A stretch of 64,000 nucleotides of DNA from Deinandra increscens subsp. villosa (taxonomy: Eukaryota; Streptophyta; Magnoliopsida; Asterales; Asteraceae). Both the position numbers and the translations under genes were made by a program. Below, piece by piece: positions 1 to 11,652 of the stretch. How positions within the stretch are numbered: the stretch's first letter is position 1; each line of letters begins with the position of its first letter. The stretch covers positions 57,510,555 through 57,574,554 of the forward strand of contig JBCNJP010000025.1 of assembly GCA_039602395.1 (NCBI GenBank), read 5' to 3'. The notes beneath the pieces are model-generated. The model did not search any database. It saw nothing but the letters and a program-made list of their open reading frames with translations, and was not told the DNA's origin.

Positions 1-1279
1 GTATGTTATAACTCTATCATGCTTCCATTATTGCATTGCAACTGCAATGACAAGATCAAACAGGTTGATACTCTTAAAGCATGAAGATGCAGGTGCCATA
101 GCCACGCAACACATTGAGATTGCAATTCAATAAACACAAGGGAGTTCTCCATTTCTCACACTCATTATTTTTAATATTTATGTGCATTAGGGACAATGTA
201 CGCTTCTAAGTGTGAGGATGGGAGGCCAGGGCCATACTTGTGTGATCATGTGATATAAAGACTATATAAACATTAAATTTTTCAAAATTTCACAAAATTT
301 ACAGTTTTTTTGAATTGTCACACTCCCACAAAAAAATTCAAGTTCTGGAAACACAAAGTACACCTTTTTAATGTAATCCACAGATAACGTGCTTCCACTG
401 CCGTATCCTTAGGTAGCAAGAAAGATTGTACCAGGCAGGTAAGTTTTTATCCAAATATCATGATCAGGAGTATCACTTGAGTCTTGCAAACCTATATTAA
501 CCACTTATCCCATTCGTATGTGAGCTAAGCCTTAGTTTAGGAGATATACAAGAAAGAAAAATATAATAGTCACATGTGGGATGTCGTTTGTTTAGAACCG
601 CTTGTAAGTTTATGTTGAGACCACGTTTGAGCCTTGACTTTACTTTGGATCTTTTTCGGGTCGTCAATTGCCCGAAGATGTTGAACCTTCCGCACAGCTT
701 CAACATGTTTATCCCAATCTCTACTACAAAACCATTCACCAAAAGAAAAGAAAATAGGAAAAGAGAAAAGACCCCCAAAAACCCCCAGCTTCGTCAATAA
801 GCCAAAATGACCCAAGAAGGCTGACCCAAAAAGATATATGCCTATAGTACTAAATGAATCACAATGAAAAGTTGTGGCATGGCAGTACGTATACGCCAAG
901 ATATACGTTAGGGTGGTAGCTCATACACCCGTATCTTTCAGCAAACATTTGAACTTCTCCCCCCATTCTTTGGTCAGATCCAATAGTAACACTCGGTAGC
1001 ATGATCAATATATAAACTCAAGAACGTGTCTAGACTTATTTGACTCTGAGTGTCCACCAGAAATAAACCATGAGAGTCGAGAGAACATGGTAACTGAGTG
1101 AGCGGAGAGAAAGGTTGCAAGAAAACTTGAGGGTATTACCTGTGATTTAAAATAACACCTTATGTGCTTGTTAGGTTTATAAATGTAAAACCCTTTTTAG
1201 TGCAATAGTCCCTCATTATTGATATACGACTCACGCACATCAAGCCTCAAAACACTTGTTTCTTGGCTCTGATACCAAT
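1..1279 (-). other. Leader/interior of a minus-strand Copia-like element, cut by the window start
   Basis: This stretch lies on the internal side of the LTR at 1280-1685 and abuts its primer-binding site, so it should be the untranslated leader, and perhaps the beginning of the interior, of an element read right to left. The short open frames in it (for example 570-899 minus and 576-800 plus) have no recognisable domain and overlap one another. I see no gene here. The far end of the element lies outside the window. Confidence 0.5.
1265..1277 (-). promoter_or_regulatory. Retrotransposon primer-binding site (initiator tRNA-Met type)
   Basis: On the minus strand this reads TGGTATCAGAGCC, the complement of the 3' end of plant initiator tRNA-Met, the usual minus-strand primer of plant Copia elements. 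It sits two bases from the LTR end at 1280, which fixes the element orientation as minus. Confidence 0.85.
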
Positions 1280-1685
1280 TGTAAGGATTTTAAAACCCTC
1301 ACAGGATATCGTTTAATCTATTGAAGTGCGGAATCCAACTATTGACTAGATCCAAGAACGAGGCGGTTAGAAAAATGTGAAAAACACAAGAACAAATACG
1401 ATCAAACCCAAAGAGTGCACACTATTCGATTAGGAACTCGTCTAGTACACTTACACGGTTAGAGAAAATCAAAACACTCTCTCTGCTTCTTGCCTCTCTC
1501 GATCTCCCTACCAACTGGCCGATCCTAGGTAATGAGACATGATGTGTTTATATACACACACATCATGCATACAAGGCCCTTCAGCCCATTCCCAAAACCC
1601 ACACAAACAAAAGACACTAGCCCATTAACAAATATAAACAAGCCCACAACTATTTAATACATAAGCCTCAAAATATAACCCTACA
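1280..1685 (-). mobile_element. 5' LTR of a minus-strand Copia-like element
   Basis: A 406-bp LTR that begins TGTAAGG and ends CCCTACA on the + strand, so it has TG...CA termini. It adjoins the primer-binding site at 1265-1277. Its layout (TGTAAGGAT start, a 'gtgcggaatcc' type block, repeated 'agccca' blocks near the end) matches the LTRs at 8542-9000, 22217-22638 and 19213-19641, which makes it a diverged member of one LTR superfamily. The partner LTR is outside the window. Confidence 0.75.
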
Positions 1686-2410
1686 CAAAGAAATATTTTA
1701 GACCATAAGCCTATCATGGGTGAACCTTTGCGTTTTCATTATCACATGTTTTCATCATTTACCATTCTTGCTGATCGAGACTCGTATGTACTATAACTAG
1801 CAGTTGTATGTAATACTAGTTAAACATACAATTGATATTTGGTCATAGATGTGGGACCTTGTAGTATTGCCAAGGATTGTTCTAGATTTTGTGTAGACCT
1901 CGCGCCTTAGGACAGGTGGATTGGGTGTGACTCACGACACATCTAGCTTACCAGAACTTGACACGTTCTCTTTTTAAAACTCCGCAATTTGTTTGACATT
2001 TCAAACGTTTTTCATTGATTTCTTTTGTAGTCAAGCTATCAATATCATAGGTTTACATATTGCAAACCCGCATCCCCATATTTTTTTGCCTGCCTCCTCA
2101 TACTTGGGTATCCCAAAGTAGGGGAGTCGGTGGCTCTCATTCTATGACTGTTTGTTTCGGTTAATCATGCAATCTCAATTTAAACTATGATTCCTGATTC
2201 TCGATTTTGGTTACTCATCCTGTTCGTTAAAAATCTCTATTGGAATTTTTTAAATAACCATTAAACCCCTTGACATTTATTTAATACAAAATCAATTAAC
2301 TAAATTAAATTATAAAAACCTTTCTCACACACAATAGAGAAAGAGAACGAGGTCCAATTGGGGTAACCGATTTTTCCAGCGGCGATTTCGACGGGCCTTC
2401 GACCATCTTC
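1686..2410. other. Spacer between two retroelements; no gene seen
   Basis: There is no supported ORF, RNA gene or clear repeat boundary here. The sequence between the minus-strand LTR and the outer Copia 5' LTR may be older degraded transposon or host intergenic DNA. Confidence 0.5.
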
Positions 2411-2788
2411 TGTTGGGTTATTATTTTGAGGTTGTTTTATGATGTTTAAGGTTTGCGAAATGTCCACCATAAAATCTATGAAAATTGTGTAGGCTTTTCA
2501 CAGATCTTATGTGTATATATCTGGTGTCTGTTTAGAGTTTGGTTAAGTCGGTCATGTTGCATTTGTATCGTTACTTTGCCGGATTGAGAGACGAGTAGGT
2601 ATCTCAACTCCAATGAATCTTTTGGTGCAATTTAATCAGTGATTCAACTTATTATCACGTTTAATCTTCTTCTCTATAGTTGTTTAATCGTTACATCATC
2701 ATCGTTGTTCCATTCCAGCTGAGTTATAGCTGGTTATGGATCAAGTGAATTTTGATTTGGTTGATATTTTGGATCGGACGGACCTACA
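2411..2788 (+). mobile_element. 5' LTR of the outer Copia element
   Basis: A 378-bp LTR beginning TGTTGGG and ending CCTACA. It is alignable along its whole length with 23653-24024 and is followed after two bases by a tRNA-Met type primer site, TGGTATCAGA, at 2791-2800. Confidence 0.9.
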
Positions 2789-2790
2789 AG

Positions 2791-2800
2791 TGGTATCAGA
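2791..2800 (+). promoter_or_regulatory. Primer-binding site of the outer Copia element
   Basis: TGGTATCAGA, complementary to the 3' end of initiator tRNA-Met, two bases after the 5' LTR end. Confidence 0.85.
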
Positions 2801-3406
2801 ATTTTCGGTGCGTAATCTCATTGAGTTGTGGTGAAAAACACGATCGGACAAAGTTTCTGCATGAATTCTTAGTTTCTATATGATTTTGAACATTTTTACT
2901 TACATTTCGAGCTTATTTTGATTGAAATTGATTACTAATTGTGCTGTTTTTGATGAAAAACTACAGAAAAATGCCTCGGTTCAATCAAATTCGAGCTGAA
3001 AACGAATTCCATTGTAGCAGTGTCTTTGAGAAATCTCAACTTCTTCTGCGAGAACTTGTGTCTTCTCAAATGCATTTACTTCTGCAATATTTGTAGTTGA
3101 AAACTTTGCAAAAACTATTCACGAAAGATCACGTTTTACCTTCTCACTTGTTTGCGAAAAGAATCCACGGAACATCGCATTTCAAATCTTTTCACGGAAT
3201 ATTTCTGTGAAAAGTCAATTTTATGGAAACCATACTTTTGTGAGGTCTATTTTTTGCTAAAAGATAGTTTCTACGAGATTGTCCTATATTGGTGGAACTG
3301 TTGACAAATTTTTATGTTTTTGTGAAAAGTTAAAACTTGTCTTTATAATTTCAGTTTTTGTTAACAGCTAATCATTTGCATTTTACCTGTTATCTTTCAG
3401 AAATCA

Positions 3407-6400
3407 ATGGCTTCAATTGCAAACTATGATAAGGATCTCGGAACTGGAAACAAACCTCATAGACTTAAAGATATAAATGATTTTGCAAACTGTAAGAATA
3501 GAATGATTTCATTTCTCTCGTACACTGATTATAATCTCATTCACTCTATTGAATTTGGATGATATATTCCCATCAAGGCCACTGATAATGGAAATGTGCC
3601 GAACAATGATATAAAATCTTGAACTAAAGAAGATAAGTTGCTTATTTCTAGGGACCATAAGGCTGTTGGTTCTCTCACTATGGAATTACCATCAAAGATA
3701 TATCATAGCAATGGCTTTAATGAACACAAAACTACACAATCTCTATGGAATGCTTTATATAAAAAGCTGGAGGAAAATGATGAGTTAAAAGAGGGAAAGA
3801 ACAAGTTGTTGCAAAGAGAGTTTGATATTTTTAACTATGTGCCTGGTGAAAATCTAGACGCTCAAGTTACCAGATTCAACTTATTGTTAAGAAAGATGGG
3901 TATTACGGTTACTAAAAAATAAAAGCTCAAGAAATTTTTGTTTTCTATCTCCTGCCTGGAGCACTCCCTATATGATGATCAAAAGAACTGGTAGTTTGGA
4001 TGAAATGACCTTGATCAAGTTTGTGGCTTTCCTTCAATCTTATGATCTTGATATCAAAAAGAGGGTAATGAATTGTGGGACGAATGTTGATAATACAAGT
4101 TCAGGGTTGTTTTCTACAATGGGAAGTGTTGCTCTCTATTTAGGTGTTTGTGGTTCAACTGCTACTACTAATGCTGATACGGGTCTATATGTTGGCACTG
4201 CTTTATTGCCATCTAGTGTGCAAAATATGGCTCCTCAATTCAGTGATTATGTGTCGGGAAGTTTGGGCTCAAGCAATTATGTTCCAAAGCAGATGGGCCA
4301 ACCTCAAACTGGAAAGGCTCAAACTGTTCAACCAACTACTACCACACCTGTGAACAACAAAAATGTTGAATCTAGTGAACATCCAATAGAACATGTTGGT
4401 TTGTTCACTTCATTTATGTCAAACTATAAAGCTTTGATGGCTGGAAAGTTAACACTAGGAACCTTTCAGTATGAAGACCTAATTCAACTTAACCCTGATG
4501 ATCTTGAGGAAATGAATCTCAATTGGCAGATGACTATGGTTTCCTTAAGGGCAAGAAGGTTTATCGAAAGAACCGGGAAAAAACAACTGCTAAACTCATC
4601 AATGGGATTTGATAAAACTAAGCTAAGATGCTACAATTGTCAAGATCTGGGTCATTTTGCTAGGGATTGCCTAAACAAGAAGAAGAGTGTGGCACCTAAA
4701 ATTGAAACTCATCAATTGAAGGTTGTAGATGTTAATTCTTAAAATTCTGAAAATGAAATAAAGGAGGAAAAGACTCATAAAGCTCTTGTCAGTGAAACAT
4801 ATTTTGATTGGAGTGCTGGAATGGGGGGAAAGAGTTAGAACAAGCTTTGATGGCTGAGGTTGAGAGAAGCCTGTCTGAATGTGATAATGAGAGGAAGAGG
4901 AAGGAAAAAGAAGCGAAAGTTAATTCAGATAAGGACAAGAGCAAAAGTGATGGAAAGAAAGCCAGTGCTAATCAAGCTGGTGGAGTTGGTCGAGATTACT
5001 CCCATTTCTCTGCAGCATACTCAAGAGCGGTAAATTCTGGTCCTTGCACTATATTATGTGTTGCTAAGTATTACAAATGCAAAGGAGCAAATCGTTCACT
5101 CATTACTAAGAATGAAAAACTAAAAAGTCTAATAGAATCTTTTAAAATGAATGAAGCTGAATTCAAAACAAAACATGACTTAACCCTTTTTAAAAATAAG
5201 AAATTAAAACGTTTTGTTGATGTCAAAGATTCTCTCATCGATGGGTTGAACTCAAAAGTTGAAAGTACAAAGCATGAATTGGCAACTGCTGAAGCTAAGC
5301 TCGAGAAATGAAACATGGCATCAGTCAAGCATAACAATTGCTTGAATGATCAACGATATAAAAAATGTCGGAGTGGAATTGGACTTTTGCCCAAGAAAGA
5401 ATATAGTAGTGTTCCACCACCAGACAACTTTGCCAGAATGCCAGATTTCCATCCTGAAAATGATTTAGCTTTTAAATCTGATACTAACTCTGTTCAATCC
5501 TCTGATGCAGATTTAATTGTTAAAGATTTTGAAAAAAGTAGGGCGGGCATTGGGTTTAATAAATCTAATTCTAGCATAAATTTGCCCATTGCATGTCATG
5601 ATGGTACTTCTAAATTGTCTGTTAATGCACTTCCATTCCAACCCACTAAGTTTATAAGGGGTGGTGTAGAACACTCTCTGGACCCGACCCCAAACCTGTG
5701 AACTCTGTGTTTTCTGCTAGCTTAAACTTAAATGCTTCAGTGAACAATGTGATGCATGTTAGAAATCTAGATAGGTCTGAGAAAAAATTTTCATCATCTG
5801 GTAAGTCAGATGAAGTGACTATTGAAGATGTGGACTTATCTGAGGAATTTCCACCACATGTTCTAAGACATGTCACATCTTCAGCTAGTCACACAAAAAG
5901 CGCTAAGCTAGTTCAAAAACCAATTTCAAATCACACGTGTTAATTGCAAGTAAGCCTAAACATGGTGTTAAATGCTATATATGTTTCATGAATTAATACA
6001 TCTAGTTCAAAAACCATATTGGAATGTTTTGTTTCATGAATTAATACATCTAGTTCTGCTAGTAAGCCTAAACGTGGTGTTAAATGCTATGTATGTGGTT
6101 GTATTGGAAGTTTTGCTAGAACTGTGATAAACGTGCTGAAAAGAAACAGAAAGAGCAACTTGTTTCTTTGAAAAAATGTGCTCAATTTAAAGCTTCTTTT
6201 CCAACCCAGGCAGAAGCTTGTTGCTCTAACTTTCAATCTTCAAAACACGGGTTAAACCAAACACTGAACAAAACCACTCGCTTTGTAAAGAAATTTGTAC
6301 CTACCAAAACAAAATTAGATTATGAGTCGTCCTCCAAAACAATCAAAAACTTTATGGTCAAAAGACCAAAAACAAAGACGTACTACCAAGAAAACATGGT

Positions 6401-6446
6401 TTGGAGGGTCAAACAATCAAGTGTGGTTAAGGGTGATGTGACTTAG
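3407..6446 (+). pseudogene. Decayed Copia gag with C-terminal linker
   Basis: Structural capsid polyprotein of the outer element. The first ATG (3407, MASIANYDK) opens a frame broken by stops near 3560 and 3620 and by a frameshift after 3920. Domains in order: a UBN2/DUF4219-like gag core (3407-3920, with the SLWNALYKKLEE and 'ARF NLLLRKM' type segments), a serine/threonine-rich region, a CCHC zinc knuckle CYNCQDLGHFARDC (about 4630-4672), a Lys/Glu-rich coiled-coil linker (4808-5310), a 'GIGL...YSSVPPP' linker (5340-5440), and a second degraded knuckle (CYVCGCIGSFAR) near 6090-6120 followed by a basic tail to 6446. This order matches plant Copia polyproteins up to the point where protease should start. 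Nothing of pol follows. Confidence 0.85.
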
Positions 6447-8541
6447 GTTATGGCATTCTAAGTTATTGGGTTTTCAAAATATATTTTTGTTAAATGACAT
6501 GCCTATTTTTCTCATTTGTTTTTGAGAAAATAAACTAATTTCTCATCTATTGTTTGAAATTTATGTTTTTGTGATTGAAATAAAAAAAAGGATGGTCTTC
6601 TATATCCCCTATGATTCAAATGAATCCGGTATACAAAAACAAAAATTTCGGGGAAGAAAAACAATGACTTAAAAAATATCTCTTGTGATAATAAAATGTT
6701 TTTGAGATGTATATGAATTTTAACATTAGGAGAAATGTTTAATAAATTTATATGTTTTCATTGTCTTGTGGATACTGAGTAGATAAGGTCAAAGGTCTTA
6801 CTTGATGATGTATCATGTAGGCTCACCATTCAATAAAGTATACTATGTATGTGATTCACATGAACTAAATTGTTGAATTAATGATATTTCATGGTCTATG
6901 GCATTGCACATTCTTGTAATTCCTATTGCTTGATTACATTCTGGTTAGGTTCAAATTTATGCACACACCAATGTTTTATGAGTTAACAGCATAAAAATGT
7001 ACCATCTTATGAGAACTTATGGCTTCCTTTGCTTTCAGTTTGAAAGATTTAAACTTGTTTGATTTTCTTTATTTTCTCAAAGTCTTGGACTTTCTCTGCG
7101 TATACGTGAGTATCGACCTGAAAGATCTTGAAGTTCTGCTTTATTTTCATGATGTTTTGTTCAAACTTTGGATTCTCTTCGTATACGTCTGTATCAACCT
7201 AAGAATTAAAGTCTGAACAACTTCAACTTGTTTTATCATTCTTTATTTTGCTAAATCTGAAGTCTTATCTGCGTAGCAAAAGATCGACCTTTAGAGGAAT
7301 GATCTAGCATTCTGATTTCTTTTTGCAAAGGAATGCATGAGTTGCTCCATGAATAAAAATCAGTTGTGAAACTCACATTTATCTAAGTATTGGTAGTTAG
7401 TTGAATTTCTATCTCATGAAGATGGAAAAATATGATCTCTTTCTATACTCCTCTGTGACTTGGTTTATGAAAAAGTTGTGTTACAGATACCTACTGAGGG
7501 TGTCTAGTTAATGGTTTGAAAACAGTCATAGATTCTGTAAGGGAGGCTCTCATTACATTCCTAAATATATGAAAACATAAACAAATATCACATCTCATAT
7601 GTTGAAACAAAAATGTATGGGTTTAAATGGACAACAATACGGGTAATCATCTTTTAAACCTTTGTATCTCATCAAAAGGAGATACTTGATTATAGTCATA
7701 TGGATATATATGATCTCGGATTAGTTATTGTCTCAAAGAGAAAATTTTGATGTTTTCAATATTTCAGAATAAAATTTGTGTGTCTTTTGAATGTGTGTTT
7801 TAATAGGACATGTTCTCTTGGTTAAATGAAAATGCTTAAAAAATCGAAGTTGGAAATTTTGCGAAACTGTTTTTGCGAAAAATTTCGTAAACCCTATTTA
7901 AATTCATTTTTAGTCAGACGTTAAAATTTTACAAAACCCTTCTTCTCCAAAGGTGATCACCTGCAAAAAACAAGGAGACCTCATCCGAGAATTCTCCTCA
8001 TTCCACTTCTTACTCTCAAACTTTGTTTTTTCTAATTGTTGGTATAGTGATTTTATCTGTTTTCTTTTGATGCTTCCTTTGTTCATAAATTTTTCTTTTA
8101 CATGCAGGGGTTTTGTTTGCTTCTGCAACATTGTGTTGCATAATGAAGTGATTACTTCTTGTGTTTTATAATAACAAAACATAAGGAAATCGAATAGCTA
8201 AAGCCAAATGGTCAGAAGCATCAGTTTAAAATAGAAAACTTAAAGAAGTAGGTGAAGACTCTCACAGAAAGATGATAGCACTCTTTTACAAGAAGTTGAA
8301 GATGATAATGATCTGATGATGATAAAGATACTATGGGAACTACTATAGAATACATTACATCGGATGGAAAAGTCATAGAAGGTTTAAATCAACTTCAAGA
8401 AGATGTAAAGGTTTATGTAAACCACAATTTAGCTGAAGAAGAGAAACAAATGATTCAAGACACTACGGGTGGAGGAGCATCTCGAACAGATCACAATTTT
8501 GGAGAGATACATTTTACCTTGGAAAAGCTAAAGTGACTAAT
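6447..8541 (+). other. Non-coding interior of the outer Copia element
   Basis: AT-rich sequence with many stops in all frames. A short frame at 8333-8536 (67 residues, acidic, no known domain) ends just before the target duplication CTAAT (8537-8541) of the nested element. I recognise no pol domain here. Confidence 0.55.
8537..8541. repeat. Target-site duplication CTAAT (left)
   Basis: CTAAT immediately before the nested element at 8542. The identical CTAAT follows the other end at 22639-22643. Confidence 0.9.
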
Positions 8542-9000
8542 TGTAATGATTAAAACGATTCTCACGCGATATCTTGTCTAATAACACCGTGCGGAATCCG
8601 GTGTGATTAGTGATTCAAGAAATAACAAGCAATAAACAATAATAATGATTAAACCAAATGAAGTAAACAGAAACTGATTGATTGAAAGAGAACTTGATTG
8701 AGCAAAAACCCGTTGCAACACACTTGTGGAATTCGAAATTCTCCTAGAGAATTTTGATGAACACTTTGAACCTTCACCCAACAATCAACAACCAAATCTA
8801 GTCAATAATAGGTTCCTTATATAGGAGATGACCAACTGGATAAACAAGTCACCTCCTAACCTACAAAAATTCGGCCCATGCCTATCAAAACCGTATGGAC
8901 CCATTAAACACATCAAACCCACAATTGTTAGCCCGATTAAAATTATAAACTAGCCCAAAAATACATCTAATGCAAAAGCCTTAATTTCTAGGTCTCTACA
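8542..9000 (-). mobile_element. 3' LTR of the nested Copia-like element
   Basis: A 459-bp LTR, + strand termini TGTAATG...TCTCTACA. Compared with its partner at 22217-22638 it carries about 38 extra bases (around 8585-8622) flanked by AATAAC. The minus strand has a TATATAA box, read on the + strand near 8816-8822. Confidence 0.9.
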
Positions 9001-9015
9001 ATCTTCCCCTAGGCT
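9001..9015 (-). promoter_or_regulatory. Polypurine tract of the nested element
   Basis: On the minus strand this reads CTAGGGGAAGAT directly before the LTR, the expected plus-strand priming site. Confidence 0.75.
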
Positions 9016-9121
9016 TTAGCATTAGTTGTCTTCTACATTCTGAATTTTATCGAAATCTGCACCGAAGCTGGATCAAACCACAACTTTTCCTTAACAATCC
9101 TTGCAATTCCTCTTGTGTAGA

Positions 9122-11647
9122 TGAAACACCCGCATCCCAGGATAAGCACTAGGGAGTGTTACGCATCGAATAAAAGAAAGCACATGGCACTAATCAAAGT
9201 TTACAGCGGAAGTCTTTAACTTTATTCATTACAAAAGTTGTAGGATCTACAAAGTACAAAGATAATACAACATTGAAGTTCTTATTTGAAACTAGAAGTC
9301 TATGTCTTCGTCCAACCAAAATTCAGACTTCTATACTAGCTTCTTCCTCGTCCCATCCATGTCTAGCTATTTGCTACTACATGGTACCTAAGATGTGCGT
9401 CCAAAAGAAAAAGACAACATTTGGGGCTCAGCATAATGCTGGTGAGTTTCATAAACGTAGCAGTTCATATGTAATTAAATTTTGACTACAGCATCATATA
9501 AACATGTATATCCATGGCAGGGATCACAGAATCAGGATCGGGAATGATCGTCCAAGCAACTAGGTCTATCTGTATGCATACTACCTATTTGTACGTGTCA
9601 CATGGGCCCTCTTCCAAGATCGTATCTAACCCTTCAGGCCTCAACATTTATAGATACTAATGGCAGTCAAATATACAATTTAATACAGAACAACACATCC
9701 CGTTTCATAAAAGTAATTGCCCAGTGAGAGAAAGACTCACCTCTGTCTTTTACTTGAATAATCTCAGGCGGAATCTTCACTAAAGGCCTTGATCCAAACC
9801 TAACCGTGTATCGGGTTGTATTAATGAAAGGCTTTATATTATAAACATCTTCTATGTTCCATAATCCTAAGATTATACTTTCTCAGAGGTCAAAATGACC
9901 AAAATGCCCTTTATAGGCAATATAACTTTTCTAATTATAATATGAAGACATGCATTCCTATAAGTAAATGCTCACTCCGAGATCGCCCAGTGAGGGATGC
10001 CAGGTCCCATTTGGGATTTATGTGACACCCTCGCTATGCCAGAAACCCCAGTGTACAGGCGCTTACCCTTCCGGTCCGCACGAACTTCTAAGTACCCGAA
10101 TAGCTCGGTATATTTTACTAATTATCACAATTGAACTTATATATATTTATTATATATAAAAACATGTTCTTTTGTTGAATATCATTACCCTTGCCCAAGC
10201 CTTTATGCACTTGATGAGTGATTCTCATGACCGACCGTATAGGCGTTATCACGACCAGGAGGCGGGATTACTATGAGATATCACCCATATTTGTGTTTTA
10301 ATGTGGTGATGATCATGACCGACCGTATAGGCGTTATCACGACTAGGAGGCGGAATTACCCATGATCAAAACACCAATGTTTATGTTCTTGTTCTTGGTT
10401 TACTTGTTCTTGATAAACCAACATGGTGAAACCATACCAACCCTTCTTTAAACATGAAACTAACTTAAGGATTTCTTAAAACATGTTCTAATACCAAAAA
10501 CCAACTCCCAATTCCTTATAGATAGTCCAATACTCGATAATCATCTTTCAAAACCCTAATTTTGACGTAGTTCTCAAACTATCATCAAAACTCTTTTTAT
10601 TATCAAATAAACTTAGGGCTTCTGTTCATAATATCATTTTATGATATACTTCAAAAGATGGGACCTTAATTCAATCCCGATCATTAATTTTTAGCAAAAC
10701 ATCGTCTAGAAAACCGTAATTTTAGCCTGTTCAACAAATTCATACCAGACCTTTTCAAATCATGAAATAAACTTAGGGCTTTCTTAAAACATGTTATTTT
10801 AAGCTTACATACCAAAAATCAGACCTTAATTCCAAACAGATTCCTCAATTTTGAAGAATCATGCTCAAGAACCCTAATTTCGGATCTTTTCTAAAAAGCA
10901 TATCTAGATGTTATGAATCATGAAATTGATTGAGGGCTTTTGTGATACATACCTAATAACGACCCACTGCAGAAAAGTAGCTTCTAATACCTCCTGGATC
11001 AACCGATTTCAAGCTATGCACGTTCTTGAGAGTTTTCGGGGTTTTCTAAGCTTTGATTTATAAACTAGCAATGAAATCCTATGAGTTAAGGCTTCTATTT
11101 ATAGTATGGGGTGTTAAATATGGTGTAGACACGTCCCATGGTGACTAAGGACCGGTTTTGACACGTGTCAAGGCTCAAAATGGCGGCTGAAGTGGATAAG
11201 GTCGAATCTGGCCGACACAGGGACCCCTCGCGTATCGCGCCAAACCCTGGCATCCCCTTCGCGATACGCGAGCTACCCAGCAGCCCCATATTTTCGTTTT
11301 CAGCCCTTATGCTTTGGTTTGGTGCCTTTCTAACCCTTATACTTTAATATATCTTTCATTTTAAGTCCTAAAACATATTAGGATATTTTCCTAATTATTT
11401 CTAACTCTCGAGATACATCAAATGATAATTCTAATCACGTATATCATCATGTATTTATCCATTTCTTAACCTTGCAACTACGTATTCACATATATCCTTA
11501 TGCATATATACATATAACTTATATGTAGCACGTATAACATATAAATATGTATTCCCTAATCTTTTAACTTGTTAAACGCGTAATATATAAGCATAGTATT
11601 AGTATTAACTATCAGTTACGCAATTACCTGAATCTTGGGATGTTACA
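9122..11647 (-). mobile_element. Solo LTR, 2.5 kb, probably Ty3/gypsy
   Basis: A 2,526-bp insertion with TG...CA ends (TGAAACACCC at left, GGGATGTTACA at right) flanked by perfect GTAGA duplications at 9117-9121 and 11648-11652. It has no second LTR, primer site or coding region, which is the signature of a solo LTR left by LTR-LTR recombination. The length and the near-inverted 'TGTAACATCCC' type ends suggest a gypsy lineage. On the minus strand a CTATAAATAG box (about 11094-11104) suggests transcription right to left. It holds a local repeat around 10222-10370 ('gaccgaccgtataggcg' twice). The ORF fragments at 9273-9485, 9968-10159 and 11095-11347 are chance frames. Confidence 0.85.
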
Positions 11648-11652
11648 GTAGA

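Noticed and set aside
1265..1277. Possible tRNA gene fragments at TGGTATCAGAGCC motifs (also 2791, 22201 and 33957)
   Set aside because: They are only primer-binding sites next to LTR ends; no cloverleaf-capable sequence surrounds them.
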